From a virus: 27,843 bases of DNA. The stretch spans positions 1 through 27,843 of the IMG/VR virus record IMGVR_UViG_3300027906_000114. One strand, written 5' to 3'. The notes below the pieces were generated by a model that was not told the DNA's origin, made no database searches, and saw only the letters and a list, made by a program, of their open reading frames with translations. Shown piece by piece: positions 14,401 through 22,825 of this stretch (position 1 is its first letter; each line of letters begins with the position of its first letter). Position numbers and translations under genes: made by a program.

Positions 14401-15449
14401 TCTAGCAGTGATTTAGATAGATTACCTACTTTATAATTAGGGTTATATAATTCCCCCATTAGTCTAGTAGAATCATTTGGGTTAACTCCAAATCCTGTAG
14501 CTGTTATAGCTCCTTCACCTTGTACTGAGTTATACCCTAGCTGATCTCTTTCTTTACTATTTATTTGATCTTGTATTTCTTCTAATGCAGCCAAAGATAA
14601 AGCATTACCTAGCTTCGCATAAGGAACTAATGTAGTTGGATCAATTAATCCTTTATCTATTAGTAATTGTTTTAAATCCATTAGAGTAGGATCTAACTCT
14701 TTATTCGATAATGCTGTGGGTATTACACTTTGTAATTCATCATTTAAATCAGTTCCTGCATCCATAAGAGTATCTACTTCTTGAGCCTTAGCTAATTTAG
14801 CTTTAAATATTTTTTGAAATGAATCTCTACTCTTCCATTCATCAAAGGCTTTTGTATTACCTAAGTAAGTAGGTGCAGATGCTTGTTCAGATTCGATTGT
14901 ATCTAGTATAACTTTTCTAGCATCATCTTCGTTATAGCTTACGGAACCATCTTCTAAGACGACTCCCCTATTAGCTATTTGTTTAACATAAGTTTGAAAA
15001 GGATCTTGTAATTGTTTCTTATAGAAAGAAATCAATTCTTCCTTACTCATTTTAGCTTCGTCTTCTGGACTCATAGGAGCTACATTTTCTTGATCCCACA
15101 TTTCCTTTCGTGCTGCTTCTACTGGATCATCATACTTAGGTCTTGTAATTTGATCTTTAGTTACTAATGTAGCTGTATCAGGAGTCTTTTTTAGTAGTGC
15201 ACGCTTCTCTAAATTAGACATAGTTAAAGGAGCTTCTACACTACCTATAAATTCGTCTTCTTCTCTAGGTGGCTGACCAACTGGCATACGTTCATTTAAT
15301 TTTTTAGTTGGTGTTGTAGATATAGTTCCTACTGTTGCTTCAGCTTCCTTCTCAGCTTTTCTGAAAGCATCTGACATAGCAGTTTTTTTAGCACCTGCTC
15401 TAGCTCTGTTTATTTTATTTTGATTTGTTATTAAAGGGTTAAAAACCAT
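11466..15449 (-). CDS. candidate virion RNA polymerase (N4/T7-type) in a giant internal virion protein
   Basis: 1327-aa protein in the virion module carrying the four signatures of single-subunit RNA polymerases in order: T622-A-V-G-R626 (TxxGR, followed by LNP as T7 DWRGR is by FNP), motif A D857-G858-IQN-G862 (T7 DGSCSG), motif B K940-DLS-K944-QPLMETS-Y952-G953 (T7 R-SVT-K-RSVMTLA-YG, with the Met aligned) and motif C H1147-D1148. LSIQWLDAAI (1116-1125) sits where T7 has HSQDGSHL. Spacing from A to B (87) and B to C (204) is close to T7 (94 and 181); TxxGR to A is longer (231 against 112). The first ~400 residues are helical, low-complexity in parts and of unknown role. In phage N4 such an enzyme (about 3500 aa) is packaged and injected. 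The next upstream gene ends 2 bp away, with AAGGAG before the start. The alternative is an inactive structural relic, but all catalytic residues are kept. Confidence 0.72.
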   Translation of the reverse strand: MVFNPLITNQNKINRARAGAKKTAMSDAFRKAEKEAEATVGTISTTPTKKLNERMPVGQPPREEDEFIGSVEAPLTMSNLEKRALLKKTPDTATLVTKDQITRPKYDDPVEAARKEMWDQENVAPMSPEDEAKMSKEELISFYKKQLQDPFQTYVKQIANRGVVLEDGSVSYNEDDARKVILDTIESEQASAPTYLGNTKAFDEWKSRDSFQKIFKAKLAKAQEVDTLMDAGTDLNDELQSVIPTALSNKELDPTLMDLKQLLIDKGLIDPTTLVPYAKLGNALSLAALEEIQDQINSKERDQLGYNSVQGEGAITATGFGVNPNDSTRLMGELYNPNYKVGNLSKSLLDKLVESPNQPRRDTSRQTGEPGSVDPITGKPRLNLGGAFSSTVDPKILQVFDHLLWDAMKENGFLNKTEGFTDPNTNEKQDIAYTISERGELFYRNARGLLNQITPDKRIDVSYTPPVDGAVLSTLDLLKYQNQRVSIKADYDKNELIANKAKNHIGKMAMSVNTDMLKVANFVVRSLLKTDRSDSFVTGVAHPDPEGTGWYSISPWAKMVGLSKSSWEKAYNNNFQQTNDIQAAEFHADGVMRTKAKKLFQDLKDLDQRKDKIYYNKIFNSTAVGRFFMRNTILNPLESKLVRNTVGSAKPILVNTEGSSKVLKNWMYIVARNLLNDTETTTNKIKSKGILTAEELVTQLEDTDKANGKLSTSKMPFYVLRKRAEQIFKVATNPTTKDVRNRSDIAIYNKWVKAGKRIRDILSGLPANAQAMMPVVDSSASPDGSVKAPQMPADALADIEAIMKDFYMWEDKDIGSVQQPDQWADIMQSLIDVANYDDARKSSGSKQFRARATTQHDGIQNGIALQGYQFGHVDILKHVGVIFERGNNIIPEGDIRAKFIETLGEQTIPSYFSSNEIKLNIWMHIVDNIFLAPDKEDITKDLSKQPLMETSYGRYAFFNQGAIDKFFTKEGHTEILMDAIRKTNMHNRYSLEEAKRDLNILLGQALNSTLNFTHQRVLSQMAKLWAITGKTPSFQNANGSTVFLGSRMMEDTGETVSVRMGSAEGADNVIIPIKKSRPIGDARSEPKFVLNEETGLYEKQTMSPYGQQVSNQLPVLSIQWLDAAIMGQAINLVNSGRASPLWMIGVHDAIISDATSVEEYHQAYNKTFDKINKTYSVYQAIKNSFNKNINDYKKLLKDDKDYLLSQESPGLRVLYDLINDIYLRNKEKDLESDWRKYKPLNDAIPESKLRDKEFVKLMEEWGFKPEGAKVKGSDIKKMIDLIIYQKYNLVMRMNQLHRMVLRGRAQIEEEKKNMGRNEFERIGANLN

Positions 15450-15451
15450 TA

Positions 15452-18400
15452 TTATTTACTCCTTTGTGGTGGACTCTCTTCGAGTAACCAATTCATTATT
15501 AAATTACTAGTGTCGATAGGGCTGGTAATTCCTTGTGCTAATCCTCCCCTTACCTCTGGTAGTGTTCCAACTACAGGTGCAGCAGTTAATGCTTTTCTTA
15601 TTCCTTTTTCTGGTTCTCCTGTAACAATTTGTTGAGTACCAGCTAATACGTTAGCTACATTTCTAGCTGATGGTCCAAGCTCTCCGAATAATTTACTACC
15701 AATCCAGTCATCTCTAGAAGGATATAAAGGAGAAGCTAAGTCAACTACTCTCTCTACTTGACCTAATACACCTGAAGAATATAATGCTCTTTGGGCTAAG
15801 CCAGTTGAATCTAAATATGGAGTTCCCTTAAGATCAAAGAACTTTATTAAGTCTTTTAAGTATTGGGAGGCTCCACCTAATGCTATCATAGTAACTATCA
15901 ATGCAAAGGTATCATATTTAACTTTGGGATTACCCTTTCTTAATTGTCTGTTCCATAGCTTAGGCACTATATTAGCTGTAAATGTAGAAAGAAAACCATT
16001 AAATTGAGTCATCATTTGGTAATGAGGATCTTGAAAGAATAAAGGTCGATTTGCTGCTTGAGGATTCTGTATTCTTTCATTTACAAATTTATAAATACCA
16101 TTTTCTAATTGCTCTTCAAACTCTTCCATTATATCTAAAGCCTTAAAGAATGCTTGTTTTTCTTCTTCAAGTTCAAGGAATTCATTTTCCTTATACTTAA
16201 ATCTTTTAGGTATTCCTGATTGTTTTCTGGCTAAATCTTTAAATGCTTCTTCTTGAGGTGTTGCATTTGGACCCATCCATTCTGCAAAAGCTCTTGTTGG
16301 AGTCATAAAGATTCCTTCGACTTCATCAAAGTCAGTTGTGAAAGCTCTATCTTGGGTAGATAAATTAAATACATTATCTCTTTTCATTTCATCTAACTGA
16401 TAGAAGTATTTCATTAATAACTCTACATCTATACCTAAATCTTTTAATTGGTTATAAGTTCTCATCTCATATTCAGTGAACTTATCAAAGTTAAATGAAT
16501 CCCAAGTACTTGTAGCCTCTGTTCCATCAGGTAACTTAGAAAGGTTTTTAGGAGCAGTCAATAAAATATTAAATCCTGACTTAATAAAGTCCATACCGAA
16601 AGCAGCATTCATTCTTCTTTGGAATTGTGTAAATTGTTTAATCCCAATAGCTTTAAAGAAAGACTCGTGTGCTTTAACATAAGCCATATCTCTTTCACCA
16701 GTTGCAAGTCTATCTACAACAGTATTTGCATCGTATGCTACACCACTTCTCTTTAGATTATTTTCAGCATTGTCATACTCAGCTTGCATTGTTTTACTCC
16801 ATAATGCAACTGTCTGTTTTACAAGAGCTTCGTTCGCTTTTTGCCATTCAGCATCATCTTTAATATTAAACCATATCATAGCTGTTTCTGGGATAGACGA
16901 TAGAGTTGATAAGGTAAGACCAGCAAAGATAGACCAGTTAGTTAGTAGTCTATTTATGGCAGCGAATCTAGGATCTTTAATTCTTCTGAAGTTACCATGC
17001 GTACTATCAATAATAGCCTTAACATACCATGCTGCTTGCTCAACAGCTTTCCTAGAAATTAAACCCTCATCTACTTTCCTTTCAAGATCAAAAAATATTT
17101 CATTTAATTTTCTACCACCATCACCAAAGTATCTCATAGATGAATTATATTTTGCTGCTTCAACTTGAATTTTATTTAAAGCTTCAAACATATTTCCACT
17201 AGACCAATTCTTATACCCAGGAAGTCTAGACATCCCCATAACTCTTTCTCTAAAGGATACAGGGATATATGATTCACCTTCAACTAATGAGAATGTGCTC
17301 TTAGCTTTATGAGTTCCTCTGTAAGCTATTGTTTCAAAATAATCATTAGCTATTTTTTCGTTTAATCCCACCTCATCTATAAGGAATTTTTTAAAACCAT
17401 GAGGATCTTGAGTAGCTTTATACCAATCTAATCCCTCATTAACGTACCAGTAATTGGCAACTTCTTCAGGAACATCTTCAGGTCTAGTAGGTAATGGTTG
17501 ATCAGGGTGTTCAGAAGTCCATTCTACATTTATAGTAAGGTAAGCTGAGATATAAGCTTGTTTAATAGACATAGCAGCTAGATTTATTTGTTCTAACTTA
17601 CTATTAGTTAATTCTATTTCAGGGTCAAATCCTTTAGCTACTAATTCTTTTTTAAATTCCTTTAATGTTAATTCGCCACTTACAAACTCTTCGTATAAAA
17701 GAAATCCATCTGCTTCACCATATGCCTTTAATTGTTTAGAGACATACACAGCATTTTCTGAGTCTAATTCAGGATGCAACTTATACCAACGTTTAGTTTC
17801 ATCTTTAAATATATTAGCAATAAACTTTTGATCGACCATTGCCTTTAGCCTTTCTAATAATCTATCTTGATACCCTCTATGGTTCATTCCTGAGTGATAT
17901 ACACCAGTATTTGTTTGACCTACTCTTGCATTTAAATCTAATAACTCTGGATGATTAAGTAAGTCTTCTTCATTAGCAATATTTACTTCAGCACCCCAGA
18001 TTAGCATTCTCATAAATCCATGAGCAACAGACTCTAAATAATCGTAAGGGTCTTTATTGTTTTTAAAGAAGTTAGGTATGCCTTTATATTTACTTTCATA
18101 TTCATTAGCAATATTAGAAAATCTTTTAGCATTTCTTCCTACGTTTCTTAGAGGTTGTCTTTTAGTAGTATCTTGTTTAAGAGAACCAAACTTGATAGGC
18201 TCTCCTATGTGATTAATTACATCAGTATACTGTATTGGTACTAAAGTATTTACAGGAGTAGTACTAAATTCTACTTCAGCAGTATCATAAAGATCTTTAC
18301 TCCCAAATATAATTTTATTATCTTCTATTCTTATAGGTGAATTTTTATTTTCTCTTACAGTTTTTAGGTCTTGTGGTCTTATAAAGACAGTATCAGTTAG

Positions 18401-20104
18401 ATCGGATTCACCTTTTTTATCTGTCCTAGTAGACTTATTATCTTGATATCTATAAGTAGTACCATCCCTAGTTTGAAATGTAGTAGTAGTTCCAGTTTCG
18501 TATCTATCTTTATTATTTACATTATCGATTCTTTCCTCTACACTTTCTATTTTACCTTTTGTAGACTGATCTCTAATTCTCTTTTGCTCAATGGCTAGTA
18601 TTCTTTCCCTGTTCCAGTTAGCTAAATCAGAAGTCTTTAATCGATCTTGACCTGCTGTATATAAACCACCTGCAGTTGAAATACCTCCACCAAGTACTCC
18701 ACCAGCTATACCTGCGTTTATGTATCTATCTAATAGCTCATCTAATTGATAATCTTTTTCAGAGAACATTCCAGCCGTTCCAGCTTGAATTGCTTCTTGA
18801 CCTACTTCAGTAAAGGATTCTCTTGCAGCTCCTCTCATAGCTTGCTTTGCAACTCTACCTGCTGAAAATCTTTTAACCATTTCAGGGCTTAATGCCATCA
18901 TCCCTTTAAGGAATTTAGATTGTTCTTGTCTAGTTGCTTTTGAAATTATAGCTGTAGCTTTTTCTTCACTCATACCATGTTTTTTAGCGTATAATTTAGA
19001 AGCTTCTTTTATTCCTTTTTCACTTAAGAATCCTTCAGGAGTCATAAGACCTTTAAGACCTATTCTTTCCAATACTGAAGAAGCAACACCAGCAGCTGAT
19101 GCCATAGCAAATTGAGTAATGCCTTTTTGACCTTCCATTTCATTCCAAGTATGACCAGCATAAATCATTGATATAGGGATGTATCCTACAGCAGCACCAG
19201 CAACAGGTCCACCGAAATAAGTAGCTGGAACTGAAGCAGCTATTGCAGATAGAGTAGCTAACATATAAGGTGCTGACATAGCAGCATTGTTGACTATATA
19301 ACTAAATGAATCCATTAAACCATTAACATCTTTATAGTTAATTATTATTTTAGGTTCATTCATTATCTGCTCTCTAGCCCTCATAACCCCAGCTTCACCA
19401 ATGCTTTCAATCATCTCGGATCCAAAGGTCTCGCCCAAGGCATCAATATAACCCCATACACCTTCCTTAGCTCCTGCAGCACCAGTTCTCCAACCAACTC
19501 CTGCCTGCCCTAATATTCCTATTGCTTTATTATCCATTGTTCTATTAGGGTCTCTGAACATTACTCCAGAGTGTACATCAGGATCGTAAGTAGATTCATC
19601 TATAGCTAATTGTTTAGGGTATAATCCGTAAGGATACATATCTACTGGCTTTCCTACTTCAGAGTAAGGTAAAGCATCTCTTCCTTTTAAGCTTTCAATT
19701 AATTCAAAATCTAATTTAAGATCAGTAGAAGTTTTAGATGTGTATTCATCTGGTTGTGCGTAGCCTAAGGCAATCATATAATCTTCTACTCTTTCTCCTT
19801 TGGCATTGGTAAGAAAAGATAAATCTCTTTTTCCTTCGTCTTTAGTTGTACCTACATAATCATGAATATTAAATCCACCTGCTTTAATGAGATCAGCTAA
19901 TCTTTGTTTAGCTTCATCTCCTCCTACTTCTCCTCGTTTGTAACCCCTAGACTTTACTTTATCTTTATCATCATAAAGACTAGCTACTTCTCTTGTATTA
20001 AATCCTCCGAGTCTAACTAGACCTTTATTTGGATTCCAAACAGTATCGCCATCAACGACAGTATTTTTTGTACCTGTACTATCATAGAAAGATACTTCTG
20101 CCAT
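15452..20104 (-). CDS. giant internal virion (ejection) protein with N-terminal SNase-like domain
   Basis: 1550-aa protein, probably an ejected internal virion protein in the place of T7 gp16. Residues ~15-120 look like a staphylococcal-nuclease (thermonuclease) fold: V17-D18-G19-D20-T21, V-R31-L, N36-T-R-E39, GGDEAKQRLADLI (61-73), R93 (GKRDL) and RVEDYMIALGYAQ (105-117). R35, E43 and R87 of the model enzyme have matches, but its calcium ligand D40 is Asn here. Hydrophobic segments at about 270-318, 330-346 and 462-484, and again near 1055-1080 and 1395-1420, fit a membrane-inserting channel. The rest is long, charged and helical. It lies between the transglycosylase and the polymerase-like gene. 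TAGGAG precedes ATG 20104. The nuclease call is moderate; the ejection role follows from size and context. Confidence 0.72.
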   Translation of the reverse strand: MAEVSFYDSTGTKNTVVDGDTVWNPNKGLVRLGGFNTREVASLYDDKDKVKSRGYKRGEVGGDEAKQRLADLIKAGGFNIHDYVGTTKDEGKRDLSFLTNAKGERVEDYMIALGYAQPDEYTSKTSTDLKLDFELIESLKGRDALPYSEVGKPVDMYPYGLYPKQLAIDESTYDPDVHSGVMFRDPNRTMDNKAIGILGQAGVGWRTGAAGAKEGVWGYIDALGETFGSEMIESIGEAGVMRAREQIMNEPKIIINYKDVNGLMDSFSYIVNNAAMSAPYMLATLSAIAASVPATYFGGPVAGAAVGYIPISMIYAGHTWNEMEGQKGITQFAMASAAGVASSVLERIGLKGLMTPEGFLSEKGIKEASKLYAKKHGMSEEKATAIISKATRQEQSKFLKGMMALSPEMVKRFSAGRVAKQAMRGAARESFTEVGQEAIQAGTAGMFSEKDYQLDELLDRYINAGIAGGVLGGGISTAGGLYTAGQDRLKTSDLANWNRERILAIEQKRIRDQSTKGKIESVEERIDNVNNKDRYETGTTTTFQTRDGTTYRYQDNKSTRTDKKGESDLTDTVFIRPQDLKTVRENKNSPIRIEDNKIIFGSKDLYDTAEVEFSTTPVNTLVPIQYTDVINHIGEPIKFGSLKQDTTKRQPLRNVGRNAKRFSNIANEYESKYKGIPNFFKNNKDPYDYLESVAHGFMRMLIWGAEVNIANEEDLLNHPELLDLNARVGQTNTGVYHSGMNHRGYQDRLLERLKAMVDQKFIANIFKDETKRWYKLHPELDSENAVYVSKQLKAYGEADGFLLYEEFVSGELTLKEFKKELVAKGFDPEIELTNSKLEQINLAAMSIKQAYISAYLTINVEWTSEHPDQPLPTRPEDVPEEVANYWYVNEGLDWYKATQDPHGFKKFLIDEVGLNEKIANDYFETIAYRGTHKAKSTFSLVEGESYIPVSFRERVMGMSRLPGYKNWSSGNMFEALNKIQVEAAKYNSSMRYFGDGGRKLNEIFFDLERKVDEGLISRKAVEQAAWYVKAIIDSTHGNFRRIKDPRFAAINRLLTNWSIFAGLTLSTLSSIPETAMIWFNIKDDAEWQKANEALVKQTVALWSKTMQAEYDNAENNLKRSGVAYDANTVVDRLATGERDMAYVKAHESFFKAIGIKQFTQFQRRMNAAFGMDFIKSGFNILLTAPKNLSKLPDGTEATSTWDSFNFDKFTEYEMRTYNQLKDLGIDVELLMKYFYQLDEMKRDNVFNLSTQDRAFTTDFDEVEGIFMTPTRAFAEWMGPNATPQEEAFKDLARKQSGIPKRFKYKENEFLELEEEKQAFFKALDIMEEFEEQLENGIYKFVNERIQNPQAANRPLFFQDPHYQMMTQFNGFLSTFTANIVPKLWNRQLRKGNPKVKYDTFALIVTMIALGGASQYLKDLIKFFDLKGTPYLDSTGLAQRALYSSGVLGQVERVVDLASPLYPSRDDWIGSKLFGELGPSARNVANVLAGTQQIVTGEPEKGIRKALTAAPVVGTLPEVRGGLAQGITSPIDTSNLIMNWLLEESPPQRSK

Positions 20105-20113
20105 AACATTCTC

Positions 20114-22816
20114 CTATTTATTTGTATGAAATTTTAATAGTTTTCTCATTTCATTTTGTTCTTTTTTGCTAGGACTAGGATTAGCTTCCATTGCTTTCTG
20201 GAATGCTACGATTGAATCCGTTGTGTATACTGCTTCTAAAGTTTCCATAGGCACATCTACCTCTCCTGAAGTAGCATTTCTTATAAACATATGGCTTAAC
20301 CAGTATGTAAATGGAGACCATCCTTCTGGAGGATTATCATATGCTCCATGAGATTTTACTGCACCCCATAACTGCTTATGCTGTTTAATGATATACCCTA
20401 GTTTCTTTTCATGTTTTACAATATCATCATCCCATGCAGCATCACTTAAAGTTTGATATAACTTAGACAGATTAATTTCATATACTCCTTTTGTATCTTT
20501 AGGCTCTAAACCAACATCAGTTTTGAATGTTATGAATTCAGCATCAAGGAAAGGTTCAAGACTTTCAACTATTCTTCCTTTTTGTAATTGACCATTCTTA
20601 CCCATTAATCTTGCTTTATAATACTTTGATATTGCACTTGATAATTTTTCTTTTATAGCACGAGAATTATTATTAGATGCTCCGAATCTTATTTTTAAAT
20701 TAGCTAAAAGTTTTTCTGCAGCTTGAGCTACTTGTATTGTATTCTCATCAGCACCTAATCTATTTTTGTAATCTTCAGCTGGAAAAGTTTTATGAACATC
20801 GTCAATTATCTGTTTAGCAATGCCCCTCCATGTATCAACTATCACATCTGAGTTGTGTTCTTTATCAACCCATTTAGTAAACCTAGGAGTGTTAGTTCCT
20901 TCTGTTTGTATAGCCGACATAGCTCCCCAAGTCGTAGGCTTTCCATCTACGTATGCCCACTCTACTCCTTCGCTATTGACGTTCATATCTATTCTATTAC
21001 CAGTCCATCTATCGTATAAGGATGTTCCAGGTTTTTTAACATCAAATAATGTAGTAGTTTCTACTGGTTCTAAATGATCCATATCATGAGTTCTTCTAAA
21101 TTTATTTAAAGAAGAAGGTTTATATTTCTCTGCATTATCCAATATGAATTGATCAATTTGTTTTTGTTTCTGCTTGGCATACGTATTGTATTCCTTTGCA
21201 GCGAAGTTAAGAGATGTACTATGATCATAACCTAACATTCTAGTAGCACCATAGTTGAGAGCCATCTTAGCCAATGCTTCTTCATCCAAAGCATTACCTA
21301 ACACCTCAAACATTTTATCTCTGGCTTTCTCCCAGAAACCTCTATTGTCTTCTTCGTCTTTTATTTTAGTATTGACATCATTTCCATCAACTACAGAGCT
21401 ATCATTAGTGTTTTCTATTATATCATTTAAGATATCTGCAGGTTGAATGCCACTGCCATCTGTTGTATTTACATTTGTAACTGTAGGGAAACTTCCTGAA
21501 GTTATTGTATCAGCTTCATACTCAGTCATTGGACCTGATAATTGAAGTGCAGTTCCTGCTTCTTTCATTGATTTTTCTGCTTGTTTATTAGCTGCTATCT
21601 CTGCAATAGTAGGTACATTAGGAATACTTTTATTACCCCATATAGTTCTAAGATCTGGATCTTCTTCAATCCAGTTAGCCACTTGCCATTCATCTATTCC
21701 TTCAGGAGGTCTTTTACCCCAATCAGTATTAGCAACTATATTTCCATCTTCATTTATAAGAGGTAATTCTCCTTTCTCATCAATAGCTCCTTGTCTATAC
21801 TGATCTAAATAATTATCTGGTGTAGCTAATCCTGTAAACATACTTTGAGGAGAACCTGGGGGTATTCCTCTCGCTCTTTCATTCTTCCATCTATTCGTTA
21901 TTATTTCATTTTCCATTTCCATCTTAACGTTGTCATCAGTTAAAGCTCCCCAAATTTTCTTGGGGAGGAAAGTAGTAAAGTCTACAACACCTTGACCAAG
22001 GTCAGCAAGCCTATCCTCCCATCCTTCATCTTCATATCTACTTAGTAAAGGATCGACATAAGCAGTATTATCAAACCCAATATGTTTATCAACTCCTCTA
22101 CTGATATCTCCAGCTTTGGCAGCTTGTATTCTAGGAAATCCTACATTGTAAGCTCTTATTACATCTTTTAAACTCCAAGTCTTATTAGCTTCTGCTATTG
22201 CTTTTAAATAACCTATGGAAAATTTTCTGTGGTCTTTTTCTTTACCTGCTAGTAAATCAAAATTAAGATCAGGGAATCCTGAATCTCTAGCTGTACTTTC
22301 TAATATTTGATATTTACCTAATTCTCCAGCATCACCTGTCACTAAACCAGTTTCTGTATTAGGATCAAAGTGACGACCTTTAGGAAATTGTGCATTGCCT
22401 GTCTCTTGTATAGCTAATGCATCGGCTAATGCCTCATAATCGATGTGATCTCTCCAATTTGCTCCTGATAATTCAGGGTATTTATCAACAAATCCTTCAG
22501 TGGCATACACAGGCTGTCGACCATCCTGTATACTTCTACCTGCTTGAATAAGCCTGTCTACCTCTTGTGGAAATTTATCGACTGCTTCTTTAGGTATGAC
22601 AGCTTCTCCAGCAGATAACCAAGCTGGTATAGTATCTTTTCCTTTAGGATCTCCAGGATGATCATATCCCATATGACCTTCTGGTGGAGCCATACTACTT
22701 GCCATCCGACTATTATCTGCGTTGGGAATCTCTTCCATAGGAGGAACATTGTACTCCACTGAAGTAGTTTGTTTGTTACCATCAATCATCTTGGTAATCT
22801 TTTTAATAGCATTCAT
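20114..22816 (-). CDS. virion-associated lytic transglycosylase / internal core protein
   Basis: 900-aa virion protein with a transglycosylase (SLT-like) domain at about 125-230: catalytic Glu E138 in AIQETGN, G164-E-L-G167-K-Y-Q170-I, and R-A-Y-N-V-G (221-226). It would open the peptidoglycan locally during DNA entry, as the N terminus of T7 gp16 does. Just before it, GKDTIPAWLSAGEAVIPKEA (59-78) is the 'DxIPAxLSxGExVI' signature often seen in tail tape-measure and other virion proteins. The C-terminal two thirds are charged, helical and unassigned. TTAGGAGAC precedes ATG 22816. It lies upstream of the two giant proteins, parallel to the T7 gene 14-15-16 order. A perfect 8-bp inverted repeat occurs in its coding sequence at 21946-21967. 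Confidence 0.8.
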   Translation of the reverse strand: MNAIKKITKMIDGNKQTTSVEYNVPPMEEIPNADNSRMASSMAPPEGHMGYDHPGDPKGKDTIPAWLSAGEAVIPKEAVDKFPQEVDRLIQAGRSIQDGRQPVYATEGFVDKYPELSGANWRDHIDYEALADALAIQETGNAQFPKGRHFDPNTETGLVTGDAGELGKYQILESTARDSGFPDLNFDLLAGKEKDHRKFSIGYLKAIAEANKTWSLKDVIRAYNVGFPRIQAAKAGDISRGVDKHIGFDNTAYVDPLLSRYEDEGWEDRLADLGQGVVDFTTFLPKKIWGALTDDNVKMEMENEIITNRWKNERARGIPPGSPQSMFTGLATPDNYLDQYRQGAIDEKGELPLINEDGNIVANTDWGKRPPEGIDEWQVANWIEEDPDLRTIWGNKSIPNVPTIAEIAANKQAEKSMKEAGTALQLSGPMTEYEADTITSGSFPTVTNVNTTDGSGIQPADILNDIIENTNDSSVVDGNDVNTKIKDEEDNRGFWEKARDKMFEVLGNALDEEALAKMALNYGATRMLGYDHSTSLNFAAKEYNTYAKQKQKQIDQFILDNAEKYKPSSLNKFRRTHDMDHLEPVETTTLFDVKKPGTSLYDRWTGNRIDMNVNSEGVEWAYVDGKPTTWGAMSAIQTEGTNTPRFTKWVDKEHNSDVIVDTWRGIAKQIIDDVHKTFPAEDYKNRLGADENTIQVAQAAEKLLANLKIRFGASNNNSRAIKEKLSSAISKYYKARLMGKNGQLQKGRIVESLEPFLDAEFITFKTDVGLEPKDTKGVYEINLSKLYQTLSDAAWDDDIVKHEKKLGYIIKQHKQLWGAVKSHGAYDNPPEGWSPFTYWLSHMFIRNATSGEVDVPMETLEAVYTTDSIVAFQKAMEANPSPSKKEQNEMRKLLKFHTNK
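21946..21967. repeat. 8-bp perfect inverted repeat in the transglycosylase gene
   Basis: CTCCCCAA (21946-21953) and TTGGGGAG (21960-21967) with a 6-base loop. It lies within codons for PKKIWGA on the - strand. No T tract follows on either strand, so it is not a standard terminator. Confidence 0.4.
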
Positions 22817-22825
22817 AATTGTCTC

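Noticed and set aside
16770-17168. 132-aa open frame on the + strand
   Set aside because: It is antisense to the 1550-aa virion protein and has no family features.
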